Below the pieces are notes generated by a model. It saw only the letters and a program-made list of their open reading frames with translations. It ran no database searches and was not told where the DNA came from. Positions 47,673-58,012 of a stretch of DNA of 64,000 nucleotides are shown here, piece by piece. Numbering within the stretch: the first letter of the stretch is position 1; each line of letters starts with the position of its first letter. The stretch is from Anniella stebbinsi (lineage: Eukaryota > Chordata > Lepidosauria > Squamata > Anniellidae): contig JARDYH010000001.1 in NCBI GenBank assembly GCA_029215795.1, forward strand, positions 352,866,154 through 352,930,153, written 5' to 3'. The translations under genes and the position numbers were made by a program.

Positions 47673-47680
47673 ATATATAT

Positions 47681-47681
<1 letters not shown>

Positions 47682-47711
<30 letters not shown>
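47682..47711. repeat. (AG)n microsatellite
   Basis: Fifteen AG units following an AT-run. It probably grew from the tail of the retroposon just before it. A shorter AG-run is at 48244-48259. Confidence 0.95.
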
Positions 47712-47713
<2 letters not shown>

Positions 47714-49177
47714 TGACATCAAGTTATTATTGTGAATTATGTAACTAAAACTTCAAAAAATATTCAGATGCACATTTCTTTTAAAAAAGGGGGCAAGGCA
47801 GAGGAGAAATACACCCTCTGTTCCTTAAATGTGGCATTTTAAAACCACCACACCACTATCAGCTAAATATATAGATACGGATTGTTAAAAATACACACCT
47901 CCAAATCTTATTTAAATATGATTCTGGCTGATCATTTAAAGGAAAGCATGACGAAAGAAGGATAAGCATCTCAAACCTTTGAAAAATTCACTGGCTGAAA
48001 TTATTTTTAGAACGATTCCTGTAGCACTGCTTCTGAGTTGCAGAAACACTGCAATCATAAAGTCAATTTTTCCTCTATTTGCAGAAGTGTGCTGGTTTTC
48101 ACTGGAAAGGCGCCTGTGTTTTGTTTGGCTGCTGTTCACAAACTGCCTTGGCAGGCTTCCCTTGGAGTGCTTACAGTGGATATTGCTCTCACATACAGTA
48201 GCGCTCCCATTTTAAGTGTCCCAGCCGCCCGTTTTCTAATAACAGAGAGAGAGAGAGAGGTGCAAGAATACAACATTTCTTTGAGCGTCATTCTCTAAAG
48301 CAGCAAAAGAAAAGAGGCAATGCTGGGCAAGGTCTACCTTAATCAAACTGAGCTCTAGACAGGAAAATGGTGCTCTAAACATAAAGCTCTATGTTGAGAA
48401 CTCTTTTTAAACGGAAGATGAAAAAGGGAAGCAAACCAAATACTCTGATCCTGCTGAGTCACTAGGACTGAAGATGCTAGGTAACAGCAAGTACTGTGCA
48501 ATCCTTCCCAAAATATTTCCATAAAAGCTCAAGCAGAAACCCAAATTAGTTGCAATGCTAATTGTGTTCCTGCCACCAAAAACAGTAGTCATGCATCTAA
48601 TGCCCACTCTGCAACATCTAATAATACACGCTCAAGTTGTGATGTCATTCCGCATCACTGGCTGCCACTGGTGAGAATGGGAAAGATAACAGTTCCATAA
48701 AGTCATGAAATGATAGGTAATATTGGACATTTGAGAGGGGAGTTTGATGCACAGTTGTTGTTTTCGGTAGCACATTGCGGTTAGTATCACAACTTAGGAG
48801 CGCTGTCATGATCACCCACCCACCCCAAAAATGATCAATGAGCGTGTGAGGAGGGAACAGGATTGTACATGCTGGCCATGACACTAACACGGTTTCCCCC
48901 ACTGGCTATGGCCCTTGAAAGCTTGTGTTCTACATTAGCAGGAACGGCCCATACACTCATACATTTGCATGCGCATAGAACTCTTCCTCATGATTGGGAA
49001 CCCTGGACCACTCAGGATTCCTGATCACAAGGGCCCTTTCTTACTAAACACCAAACGCTCAGCCACTGAGGATGTGGCTAGGAGGCATGTGGGAATGCAT
49101 GGTCAGTTGATATGATCATATTCACCCCACCCCACCCCCTGCATTCATTGATGGTAGTAGTGTGATGATCTCTCTTG
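47712..49177. other. Intronic, no gene seen
   Basis: AT-rich, mostly unique. Small frames only. Confidence 0.5.
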
Positions 49178-49431
49178 GGCCAGATCTACGCCAAGCAGGA
49201 TATAGCACTATGAAAGTGGTATGAAAGCGGCATATAAAGGCAGGATCTACACTACTGCTTTATAGCGGTATTGAAGTACACTGACAACTGTTGTGGCCCA
49301 TGACACATTCCATATACTATCATACCACTTTCATAGAGTTCTATCCTGCTTAGTGTAGATGTATCATGGGCCCCAACAGTTGTCAGTGCACTTCAATAAC
49401 ACTATAAAGCAGCAGTGTAGATCCAACCTTG
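49178..49431. mobile_element. Nested palindromic MITE-like element (GATCTACAC family)
   Basis: The inner hairpin is formed by GGATCTACACTACTGC...GACAACTGTTGTGGCCC (from 49242) and GGGCCCCAACAGTTGTCAG...GTGTAGATCC (to 49425). The flank at 49178-49230 (CAGATCTACGCCAAGCAGG) pairs with ATCCTGCTTAGTGTAGATG near 49340-49360. The order is thus B', A, B, A', i.e. a monomer like 340-468 plus inverted copies of its ends. Confidence 0.7.
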
Positions 49432-52400
49432 TATTAGCATGATTAAATATAGATCTGAACCCATCATAATGAAGAATGTTGCATACTTGTGTAATTTGCA
49501 AACTGACCTGCACACACAAAACCCTTAGATCTGATGCTTGTATTTCAGGTGCATGTGCAGCTCACACATCTTATCCTAGCCCCTTCAACCATATAATCAT
49601 AATAATCTACTCACTGCCTTACCAAAAATGTGGCTAAGAAATACATTTCAAAAATAATAAACAGAACTTACAATGTCCATGTACTACCTGTAGAGTGGCT
49701 AATATTTTATCTGCCTGTAGATTTACAATCTAGTCACACATCTGGAAGGTAACAGAGGAAGGATGAGAGCACCTAAAAACAGCAGTTAATGTTCAGAACT
49801 GAGGAGGAAGTTAACATCCTCATGAAGTCTAGAGACTCCCACAGTCTTCCTCATTAGGAGCATAGTAGCCCAATTAGGAAGGCTCTGATAATTATGAGAA
49901 TGCCCCAGTACAGAATACCCAACTAACTGTGGAATGTTCACCAGGGTGACTCATACATCTTCAATGCATGTTGTCCGATCATTCACATAGCCTCTCTTGT
50001 TTTTCCTTGCATCCTAAATTCTCACAACGTATTTTGCAAAGAGCATGAGCTTTTTTAGAAGATAGCTGCGATCTTGGCCTTAATGCTGCAGGAAAACCCT
50101 CTTGCACTGCTGTTTATTTCAACACTTAATTAAGTGATGTATATAGAGAACAAGGAAACAAGTCATTTCAAGAGTAAGGGCCATGACACACAAGACAGTG
50201 GTACATGTTACAAGGAGCAAATGGCTGTTATTGAAACGGAGCATAAGGTTGCTATCCAAGAGGCAGTCAACTTTATTGTCCATCTAGCGCAGCTTGTATA
50301 AGAATTGGCACCTGAATTTGCCTATTTACTCTCCCCTCTCATTGTTTTTCCCGTTGTGCAGAATTCTCAGCTGCTGTTTTTCAGTGGCAACCTTGTGTCG
50401 CTTGTATCATGTAGTTCTGTCCTATGCCCTGATATTACTTTTTAAATATCTTCCCCATCAGAGTCATTTCCCCTTTACACCCCTTATGTTTTGCCTTTTA
50501 TTCTATCTACTTCTTTCTCTCCCTTGTTTACAAAGGTTTCATTATGTTTTCAACTAATCAGGAAGGCCTGCTAATACACAATTAACATGTGATTATGAAA
50601 AAAAAATAGCTTCCAGAAGAAGGAAAAGTAATTAAGTACAGAACACTTTTCAATAAGTGCTCACTTTAACCCATTGTCAGAACACAGTCTAGGTTAGTCC
50701 ACAATGGATGGAACAGATGCCAAGGGCAAAATGTTAAAAGCAAATAAAAAGGACATTATTTTCTTTGGGAAAAATAATCATCAGCTCCACAAAACCTTAC
50801 ACATGAACAGCAGATTTCAGTTGTTTCTGTTGTGACCTCCTGCTCTTTTCTCCCTTCGCTTTTCTGAAGTGTTCTTTTAAAAAAAAATGTAAAAGAATTA
50901 TTCATTCTTCACTGTAGAGCTAAATGGGCAAATCGTCATCAAAATGTAAAGGTGGTTAATAAATGATTCATGCAATGAACCCATCACAAGCCCATCCACT
51001 CAAGAAGCTGCACTTGCAATAAATTGGAGGAAGCCTTGCCCATAGAAGGCGTAATTGTGGCTAGCATCATCTTTAAGCACAGATATGGCTTTCCCACTGT
51101 GGCATATGATGTGGCTTGTGTTCATAGAGCATTGCTTTCTATATCTGACAACAGGACCTGGTTGTCCATGCAGGAACAGAGAACGCCATACATCCCATTC
51201 GTGGTTCTCCAAGTGGACGTTCATACAAGCCACAAAGAGGTGAATTGACTCCAAGTTTTACAGCTGCCATTAGCTACGGTCAACAGGCAGCAGGAAGAAA
51301 ACAAATTGGCTCTGCAGAAATGCACTGATTGAATGTTTTGCCACATGGCCAGCTTCTTTAAACGTTCACTCTGTCTATTGTCACACAATGGAGTCATCAT
51401 GTGAACTGGCTTTTTGACCTTTTTCTTATGCCATGTTACAGCAACCACCTGTAGCACTGATAACAGCTAAAAGATCGCCCACTATCCTCACTTTTTGCAG
51501 AGTTCAAAATCAATTTGTCTTCAGTGTCCTCAGCCCAAGATACACCATACAGGTTGACAACCTTGAGCTACTTACTCTCTCTCTTAAAAAAAACAAAAAC
51601 ACAACCCAACGTTTTATCTAAATAAGTTTGGCCATTTTTGGATCTAGCAGTTGTCAAAACAAATCCCAAAGCATCTCATGTTCCTGATGTATTCTGTCAA
51701 TTCTCTATGGCAAAAGTCTTTCCCTCTGGAAAAAGATAAACTATTTATATGTCTGCCTTTGAACTGGAATCTTCAGAGGGGGTGGGGAGAGTTCTCTCCC
51801 CACCACCACCAAGTTTAAATGAATTTTGAGTAAAACAAGAGATCAGACTACATGAAGAATCTTATTTCTAAATAAGGTTGAGGGCCTCTCACCTCACTGA
51901 GAAGAGATGGGATTTGCCACCCCAGAATTGCTTGCTCAAGCCCAAGTTGGCCAGCCATGCCTTCTCAGGGAAACCAAAACTGCCCAATGGATTATATGTT
52001 AATTCATGTAAATATGTGCAATCATATAATAGCCCATTGCTTTGCACAGCAGATAAGCTTTCTAAAAAGTGGTAGGGCTGGTTTAAAAGCTGGCCAGATG
52101 ACAACACTAATCACAACTGAGCGCATACAGCAATGGTTCTTTCGCCTTAATTTTATATTCCAAACTGCGCATCACATCGCAGAATATATTTTTTTCAACC
52201 ACTCCAAATCCCATTAGTTTCATTGGCAGTTTAGGTAATACGATTTGCATGGTGAAAATTCCATTTATATTAGATTGGGTCCAAAGGACTTGAAGGACTG
52301 ATATGATTGTCAGTAGAACGGGTAGATCTGGAGGGCTGGCTCCACAGAAGGGTTTCATTCATTTCCTTGTACAATGCCAGTAAGGGTTATACAGCCAAAT

Positions 52401-53372
52401 CGCAACTTCTTACTATAGGCCACATCAGGAATCATTGGGATTAATCGCCCACTCGAGGACTGAATCTATGACACTTCCTCAGGCTAGATTCAATGGAAAA
52501 TCATGTGGAAGTATGCTCTACCTCAGAGAAGCAAGGGTGACAGGCACAGGGCCAGAACAATATATATATTTTCTATGTAAAATTTGGCAGGCTTTACCGA
52601 ACTCTGTATGGGCTTTTCCCCCTGAATAAAAACAAGATGATGCATCTGAGGTTAAAACAGAAATAGAGAAACAGTAGCTGTTTGTCTCTTTCTAGCCCTC
52701 AAACATAAAAGTGCATGATAGGATCAGCACAATATTTACTGGAGGGAGATTTCCCCCCACCCCCAGGTAAAAACAACAGTCCTGAGACATGGCAATCCAA
52801 CCAAAGCCAAGCACTGCTAAACCCCATTGATTTCAGTGGGGGAATTAAGGATGTGCTCTGCTTACATCTCTCTCATTCAATCTATTGATTTTTAAAAAAA
52901 TGAAAACTGGATCAAGGTACTGACATTTCCAGTGTTAAAATTGTTCTAACAGTATCCACCAAAGTGCAGTGAATTTACTGTTAGTTCAACGTTTGTTACA
53001 TATTCAAATTGTGATGACATAAAACAGATTCAAAGATTAAACTTTTTTATTTTTAAGATTGTACAAACAGAGAGTAAAACTCTGACAGAAAGGTTAATGC
53101 ATGCCGTTTAAAAGAGAACACCAAACATCTGCATGGACTGTAAACATTTTGGTTTGCTCTTCCTCCAGTAGTTACGTTTAAAAACAACAACAACAACAAC
53201 CTGGAGTTCAAACTACAGTTTGGCAATGCAGTCTGAGCCTTTAAAAATATTGTGACTTATAAAGGAAGGAGATATATTTAAAAATAATGCCTTTGTAGTA
53301 GGTAGATAACAGCATTGTTAGGAAAATGTATTTGGTAAACTGTGGAACTAGAAAGTTTTCAATTCTGTAAGC
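49432..53372. other. Intronic, no gene seen
   Basis: About 3.9 kb with few recognisable repeats. Around 51000-51260 overlapping frames exist on both strands but encode no domain I know. Near 52797-52850 a short piece resembles the squamate CCCATTGATTTCAGTGGG repeat. Confidence 0.45.
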
Positions 53373-53692
53373 TAGGCTGACCATATGAAAAGGAGGACAG
53401 CGCTCATGTAACTTTAACAGTTGTAGAGAAAAGGGAATTTCAGCCAGTGTCATTTGTATGCAATTAGTTCCTGGTGAAATTCCCTCTTCATCACAACAGT
53501 TAAAGTTGCAGGGGACCTGCCTTCTTTTGTATATGGCCACTCTAGTATAGTGCATGCACCTTTAACTGTTGTGATGAAGAGGGAATATCATCAGGAACTA
53601 ATTGCAGACAAATGACACAAGCTGAAATTCCCTTTTCTCTACAACTGTTAAAGTTACATGAGCCCTGTCCTCCTTTTCATATGGTCTGCCTA
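53373..53692. mobile_element. hAT-like foldback MITE, dimeric, 320 bp (copy 3)
   Basis: Same build as 16849 and 35512: ends TAGGCTGACCATATG and CATATGGTCTGCCTA, inner junction CCACTCTAGTATAGTGCATG. The flanks share TGTAAGC on the left and TGTAAGCC on the right, an 8 bp duplication that has lost one base. Intronic. Confidence 0.83.
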
Positions 53693-53866
53693 TGTAAGCC
53701 CTTAATTGCAAGATGTGGTTCTCTGTAAGAATGCATTATATAATACAGATATATACTGAGAAATTAAAAACTAGAATCAAAGAAATGAGACTGTGGTCCA
53801 ATGACCCAGATGTGCCAGATGGGGACTTGTGTTTAAATTAGTAGTGAACTGCTTTAGTCTAGTCAG

Positions 53867-54047
53867 TGACTTGGTTTGCACGACACAACAGCCCACCCAT
53901 GGCTTGTTTTAGGGTTATTTGAGGGTTGCCTAACCCTCAAACAACCCCTGCCACCTGGCTTCTCACAACAGAATAAGCAACAGCAAGCCACAACAAGCCA
54001 GAGTAAATTAACCCATGGAGGGCTGCCATGTTGTGCAAACTAGGTCA
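53867..54047. mobile_element. Foldback MITE with TGACxTGGTTTGCAC ends, 181 bp
   Basis: Left end TGACTTGGTTTGCACGACA. Right end, reversed, TGACCTAGTTTGCACAACA. The centre contains a second inverted repeat, AGGGTTATTTGAGGGTT against AACCCTCAAACAACCC. Non-coding; superfamily not determined. Confidence 0.75.
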
Positions 54048-54204
54048 GTTTCTCAGCTTCAACCCCCTGACGAAAAAAGCGACCAACCTGAAAAGGTTAT
54101 GAGTTACAAACAAATTATAGATTTTACCCAGTTTTACCCCAATCTGTAGCTTTTGCTTCATAAGCAAGTCTAGACTGTTCAGATCTAGGGACCTCCTGTT
54201 TTGC

Positions 54205-54570
54205 TATGAAACTGCCCGAATATTAAGATCTGCAGAAGAGGCCTTTTTGAGGGCACCGTTACCTACAGAGCCCGTCCATTGGTCACACATGAAAAGGCTT
54301 TCTCCTGCATTTTCCCCAAACTATGCAATGAGGTCTCTCATTGCGATTGGTCCCCAGTTCCTTGGCCTTTAGAAAGGATGTAAAGACACATTTTTAAAAT
54401 GTGTAGACTTTAATATTTTCTTGTTTTTCTCTTCATGTTTTTATTGTTGCCAGGATATTGTTTCACGTTATTATTGTTGCAAGGGTATTGTTTCAAGTTA
54501 TTACCTTGATGGCTTTCTAGCAAACAAGGTAATATATAAATGTTAATAAAAATAAAAAATAGACCGCTCT
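54205..54570 (+). mobile_element. Decayed L2-like LINE 3' end
   Basis: AGAAGAGGCCTTTTTGAGGG, GAAAAGGCTTTCTCCTGCA and CCCAAACTATGCAATGAGG fit a broken version of the ERAFSxxAPxLWN region. The tail ends in GTAATATATAAATG then AATAAAAATAAAAAATA. Confidence 0.5.
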
Positions 54571-55162
54571 GCCCACTTATCACTAAACAAGTAAGAAAGC
54601 CCTTGTTAAAATTCCTGTATCAGGTGCGGTTACCATTCCCCCCACTGTGGCTCGAATATTCAAAATGTTGGCTAATGCGACAATTAAAAGCTCCATGGAG
54701 AAATCCACCCATGGTGGCTTCTCGTTACAGGGAAACTGGGCTTTTGTTTTACTGATGCAGACGACCCAGTGGTTTCCATATCTCCTCCTTCTACCCCCAC
54801 AAAACATCCCTTTTGCTGTGCTCCTGTGAGCTCAGGGTCTATTTTGACATCCTTTGTTTCTCCAAGAACGTAGACTATTAAAAGAGCTCTGTAAAACCGA
54901 CAGCAACAAACTGCACACGGGGCAAGGTACAGTAATTCACAAGACAGCTTTCCTAGCAACGAAGTTTTATTATTGTCCTAGGGAAATGAGATCCTCCACT
55001 CAGGTAATTTCAAAGGCCTATATTGTGTTCTGGGGAGGGGTAAAAGCACTTGGGAGTGGGATGGTTTCCAGAGGGAAAAAAGTATGAGGAAAAAAAGTAA
55101 AGAAGCCTCCTCCTGCTTCAAACTGCAGCACCCATGGCTACACTATTTAAAGACAGAAAAAA
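54571..55162. other. Intronic, no gene seen
   Basis: Repeat-free block with CpGs (CAGGTGCGGTTACC, GCTAATGCGACAATTAAAAG). It may be another constrained element. Frames of 60-91 codons on both strands have no domain. Confidence 0.4.
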
Positions 55163-55695
55163 GAATCATAAAGTTTGGAAGGGACCTTGGAGGTCATCTA
55201 ATCCACCTCCCTGCTCAATCCAGAATCTGCATTACAGGATGAAATCCCTGAAAGATGGTCATCCAGCCGCTGCTTAAATACCTCCAACAAAGACAGCCCA
55301 ACACTTCCTGAGGCAGTTGGTTCCACTTAAACAGTGCTTACAGTAGGGTGACCATATGGAAAGGTGGACATAGCTCCCAGGTCTTTAACAGTTGTATAGA
55401 AAAGGGAACTTCAACCGGTGTCATTCGTATGCATGCAGCACCTGGTGAAATTACCGTTTCTATACAACTGTTAAAGATGCAGGAGCTCTGTCCTCCTTTC
55501 CATATGGTCACCCTAGCTTACAGTAAAGAGGTTTCTCCTAATATTGAGCTGAAATCTACTTCCTTGCAATTTCCACCAACAGGTTCTAGTCTTGCCCTTT
55601 TGAGCAACAAAGAATACATCTGGTTCATCTCCTGCAGGGCAGCCCTTCGGATGTTTGAAGGCTGCTTTCACGTCCTCCCTCAATCTCCAGAAGAT
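55163..55695 (-). mobile_element. CR1 LINE interrupted by a hAT-like MITE
   Basis: The left part has AAGTTTGGAAGGGACCTTGG, GGTCATCTAATCCACCTCC and GGCAGTTGGTTCCACTTAAAC. After the MITE (55344-55515) it resumes with AAAGAGGTTTCTCCTAATAT and GAGCTGAAATCTAC and ends near CGTCCTCCCTCAATCTCC. Reversed CR1 3' part. Confidence 0.85.
55344..55515. mobile_element. hAT-like palindromic MITE, 172 bp monomer, nested in CR1
   Basis: Ends TAGGGTGACCATATGG and CCATATGGTCACCCTA are perfect inverses. The flanking 8 bp GCTTACAG is perfectly duplicated (55336-55343 and 55516-55523). Removing it restores continuous CR1 sequence. The two halves are mutually complementary over much of the element (TTTAACAGTTGTATAGAAA against TTTCTATACAACTGTTAAA). 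Confidence 0.92.
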
Positions 55696-56884
55696 ACGTA
55701 TATACAAACAAAATACATACACTCTTTCAAAGGATATCTGAGGAATGAGCATGCTGAACTTCTGGCAAAATAATAGCATACTTGGAATCTAGATCTCACA
55801 GACAAATCTTGCTCTGGAGTACGGAGGGAGATCTTAACTTTTGAGGAGAACATGCTGTTTTCGAAGGGATTGTCAATTTTTACAATTTAAGTCCCACAAG
55901 CTATCAGAAAACTTGCAGCCACAATAAATCCAACTATTGCTCCTGCAACATAGCTGTGAATATGTGAGGTAAGGATCAAGGTATATGTACATTTTTAATC
56001 ACAGTCACCAGCAATGAACTTACTATGCATTGCAACCTGATATTATGCCCAGGCATTTGTCATCACTTGAACATTTTGGGGTTTTTATTTTTCTGTTTTA
56101 TGGTGTGTGTGTTTTAATTGATTCTGCTAAAGACACAAGTGATTGCTAGTTACCACCTCTTCAGCCTGTGCTGTATGTATCACACCTCTTCTAGATAAAC
56201 ATCTCTCAAGAAGCAGGAAAACAATTAAAACTCAGGAGGTTATAAATGATGGAGAAGACTAGGAACAGAATTCTGGCCCAATCCCCCCACCTTCATTCAT
56301 GCCAAAAATATATATATAAATCTGAGCCTTGCAAGAGGGCAGCTGGACAGCAGGGTTGTCTACAGTAATATGAATGGGAATTAGATATGATCAAATGGGC
56401 TCATTGCATTTTCAACAGCACATCCAATCTTCTCCTCACCCCCTCCCTTTCTAATGGAATACATGACAAGTGATACTGTAACCAAGCAACCGGACAGATG
56501 AAGGGTTTCAAAGTTCCAGCACATGATCGCTTTTTCTGCTGATCATTTAGGTGAGCAGGATCCAACCAAAGAGGTGAAATCCATTTTCTGATACACCCAC
56601 CTATCCCTCACTCCTGACTTATTTTTCCCTTCAAATGCCAAGACTAAAGAATTCCACCTTTTGCAAATTAAGTTCTCTTTGTGCATAATTTCATCTGTAA
56701 TATACAGCAAGTTGTCAAAGTAGAATCTTCAGTCAAAGTAGAATATTGTCAAAGAAGAATCTTCAGTCAACTGCATATAAACAGTGAACTCTTCATATTT
56801 TCACATCCTACCTCAAATGTGTATCTTTTTTCTCTCTCTGCCTCTCTCACACACATGGATACATGCTTAAATTCTATCAATTAG
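55696..56884. other. Intronic, no gene seen
   Basis: AT-rich. A local duplication of AAAGTAGAAT/CTTCAGTCAA lies near 56716-56770. No gene. Confidence 0.45.
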
Positions 56885-56885
56885 A

Positions 56886-56933
<48 letters not shown>
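56885..56933. repeat. (CT)n(CA)n microsatellite
   Basis: A perfect CT-run passes directly into a perfect CA-run. Confidence 0.95.
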
Positions 56934-57420
56934 CAGTCAGAACTTTCAAGGCCACTAATGCCAGAAACATTCTCCCTATCCCCTTGGGTGTACCACACTA
57001 CAAAACAGAATTAATCTGCCAAACCATTTTGAAACAGAATAACTGGTCCTATTTCAGTGTTCTGTTCAAATTCCCTAGTCCTCCACTGGTTTGTGATACC
57101 CAACAAACGTAGCCTTTTGTAAACCAACTTTCTAGTTAAAAAAATATAATTATACTCTATAATTAAAGTATAGATTCGTATAGAGCTCTCTCCTTCAAAG
57201 CTCAGAGCACAGGTAGCATATAGCATTTAAACTGTGCGGTCTCCCCACTCCCCTAACCAGCACCCCCCTCAGGAGGGGGCAATACAATACTGGCCTGTAT
57301 CTAATAGAATTTCTTGTCATGATACAACTGCCCCCCCCCCATCATTCAGTCCATCATTCAGGGGAAAGACTGATAATTGATCTTTGTGCCACTGTATGTG
57401 CCCTTATATTCAATTCAGGA

Positions 57421-57971
57421 TGCATAACTCACAGGGAGGTCAAACTATGGCAGCCAGGTTGGTCACCGTTACACCTAGGGTTGATCATGTTACACCAGCT
57501 TTAAAATCACTTCACTGGCTGTCAGTTAGTTTCCAGGTGAAGTACAAAGTGTTGGTCATTACCTTTAAAGCCCTACATGGTTTGGGTCCAGGTTACCTGC
57601 ATGATCGCCTTCTCCCATACAATCCGTCCCGCATGCTCAGGTCCTCTGGGAAGAATTTACTACAGTCGGCCAAGACTAGACTGACAACTGTTACCCAGAG
57701 GACCTTCTCTTCTGCCGCTCCCAGACTGTGGAACGACCTGCTGGGAGAGATCCGCCAACTCACAAGTCTTCAAGAATTTAAGAGAGCTATAAAGACTGAT
57801 CTCTTCCAGCAGGCCTACCCAGTCGAATTTTAAAACTTTGTTGATATTTTAATAATGTATTAATTTTATATGCTTTTAATCAGTTTTATGTATTTTATAT
57901 TGTTTGTATTGATGTTGTTCCCCGCCTCGATCCGGAAGGAGAGGCGGGAAATAAATAAATAAATAAATAAA

Positions 57972-58010
<39 letters not shown>

Positions 58011-58012
58011 GT
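57421..58012 (+). mobile_element. L2-clade LINE 3' end with open ORF2 C-terminus
   Basis: The frame to 57833 reads MAARLVTVTPRVDHVTPALK, LHWLSVSFQVKYKVLVITF, KALHGLGPGYLHDRLLPYNP and RTFSSAAPRLWNDL, closely matching the copy at 33741. After the stop come an AT-rich UTR, CCCCGCCTCGATCCGGAAGG, (AAAT)n at 57948-57972 and (ATT)n at 57974-58010. It is opposite to the BCL11B direction. 5'-truncated and slightly shorter than the other copy. Confidence 0.92.

Noticed and set aside
51000..51457. Possible old transposase or hidden gene with frames on both strands
   Set aside because: No catalytic motifs or known residues could be found, and neither strand has a convincing codon pattern.
51889..52358. 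Overlapping frames of 60-86 codons
   Set aside because: No domain, no start context, overlapping on opposite strands; chance frames.
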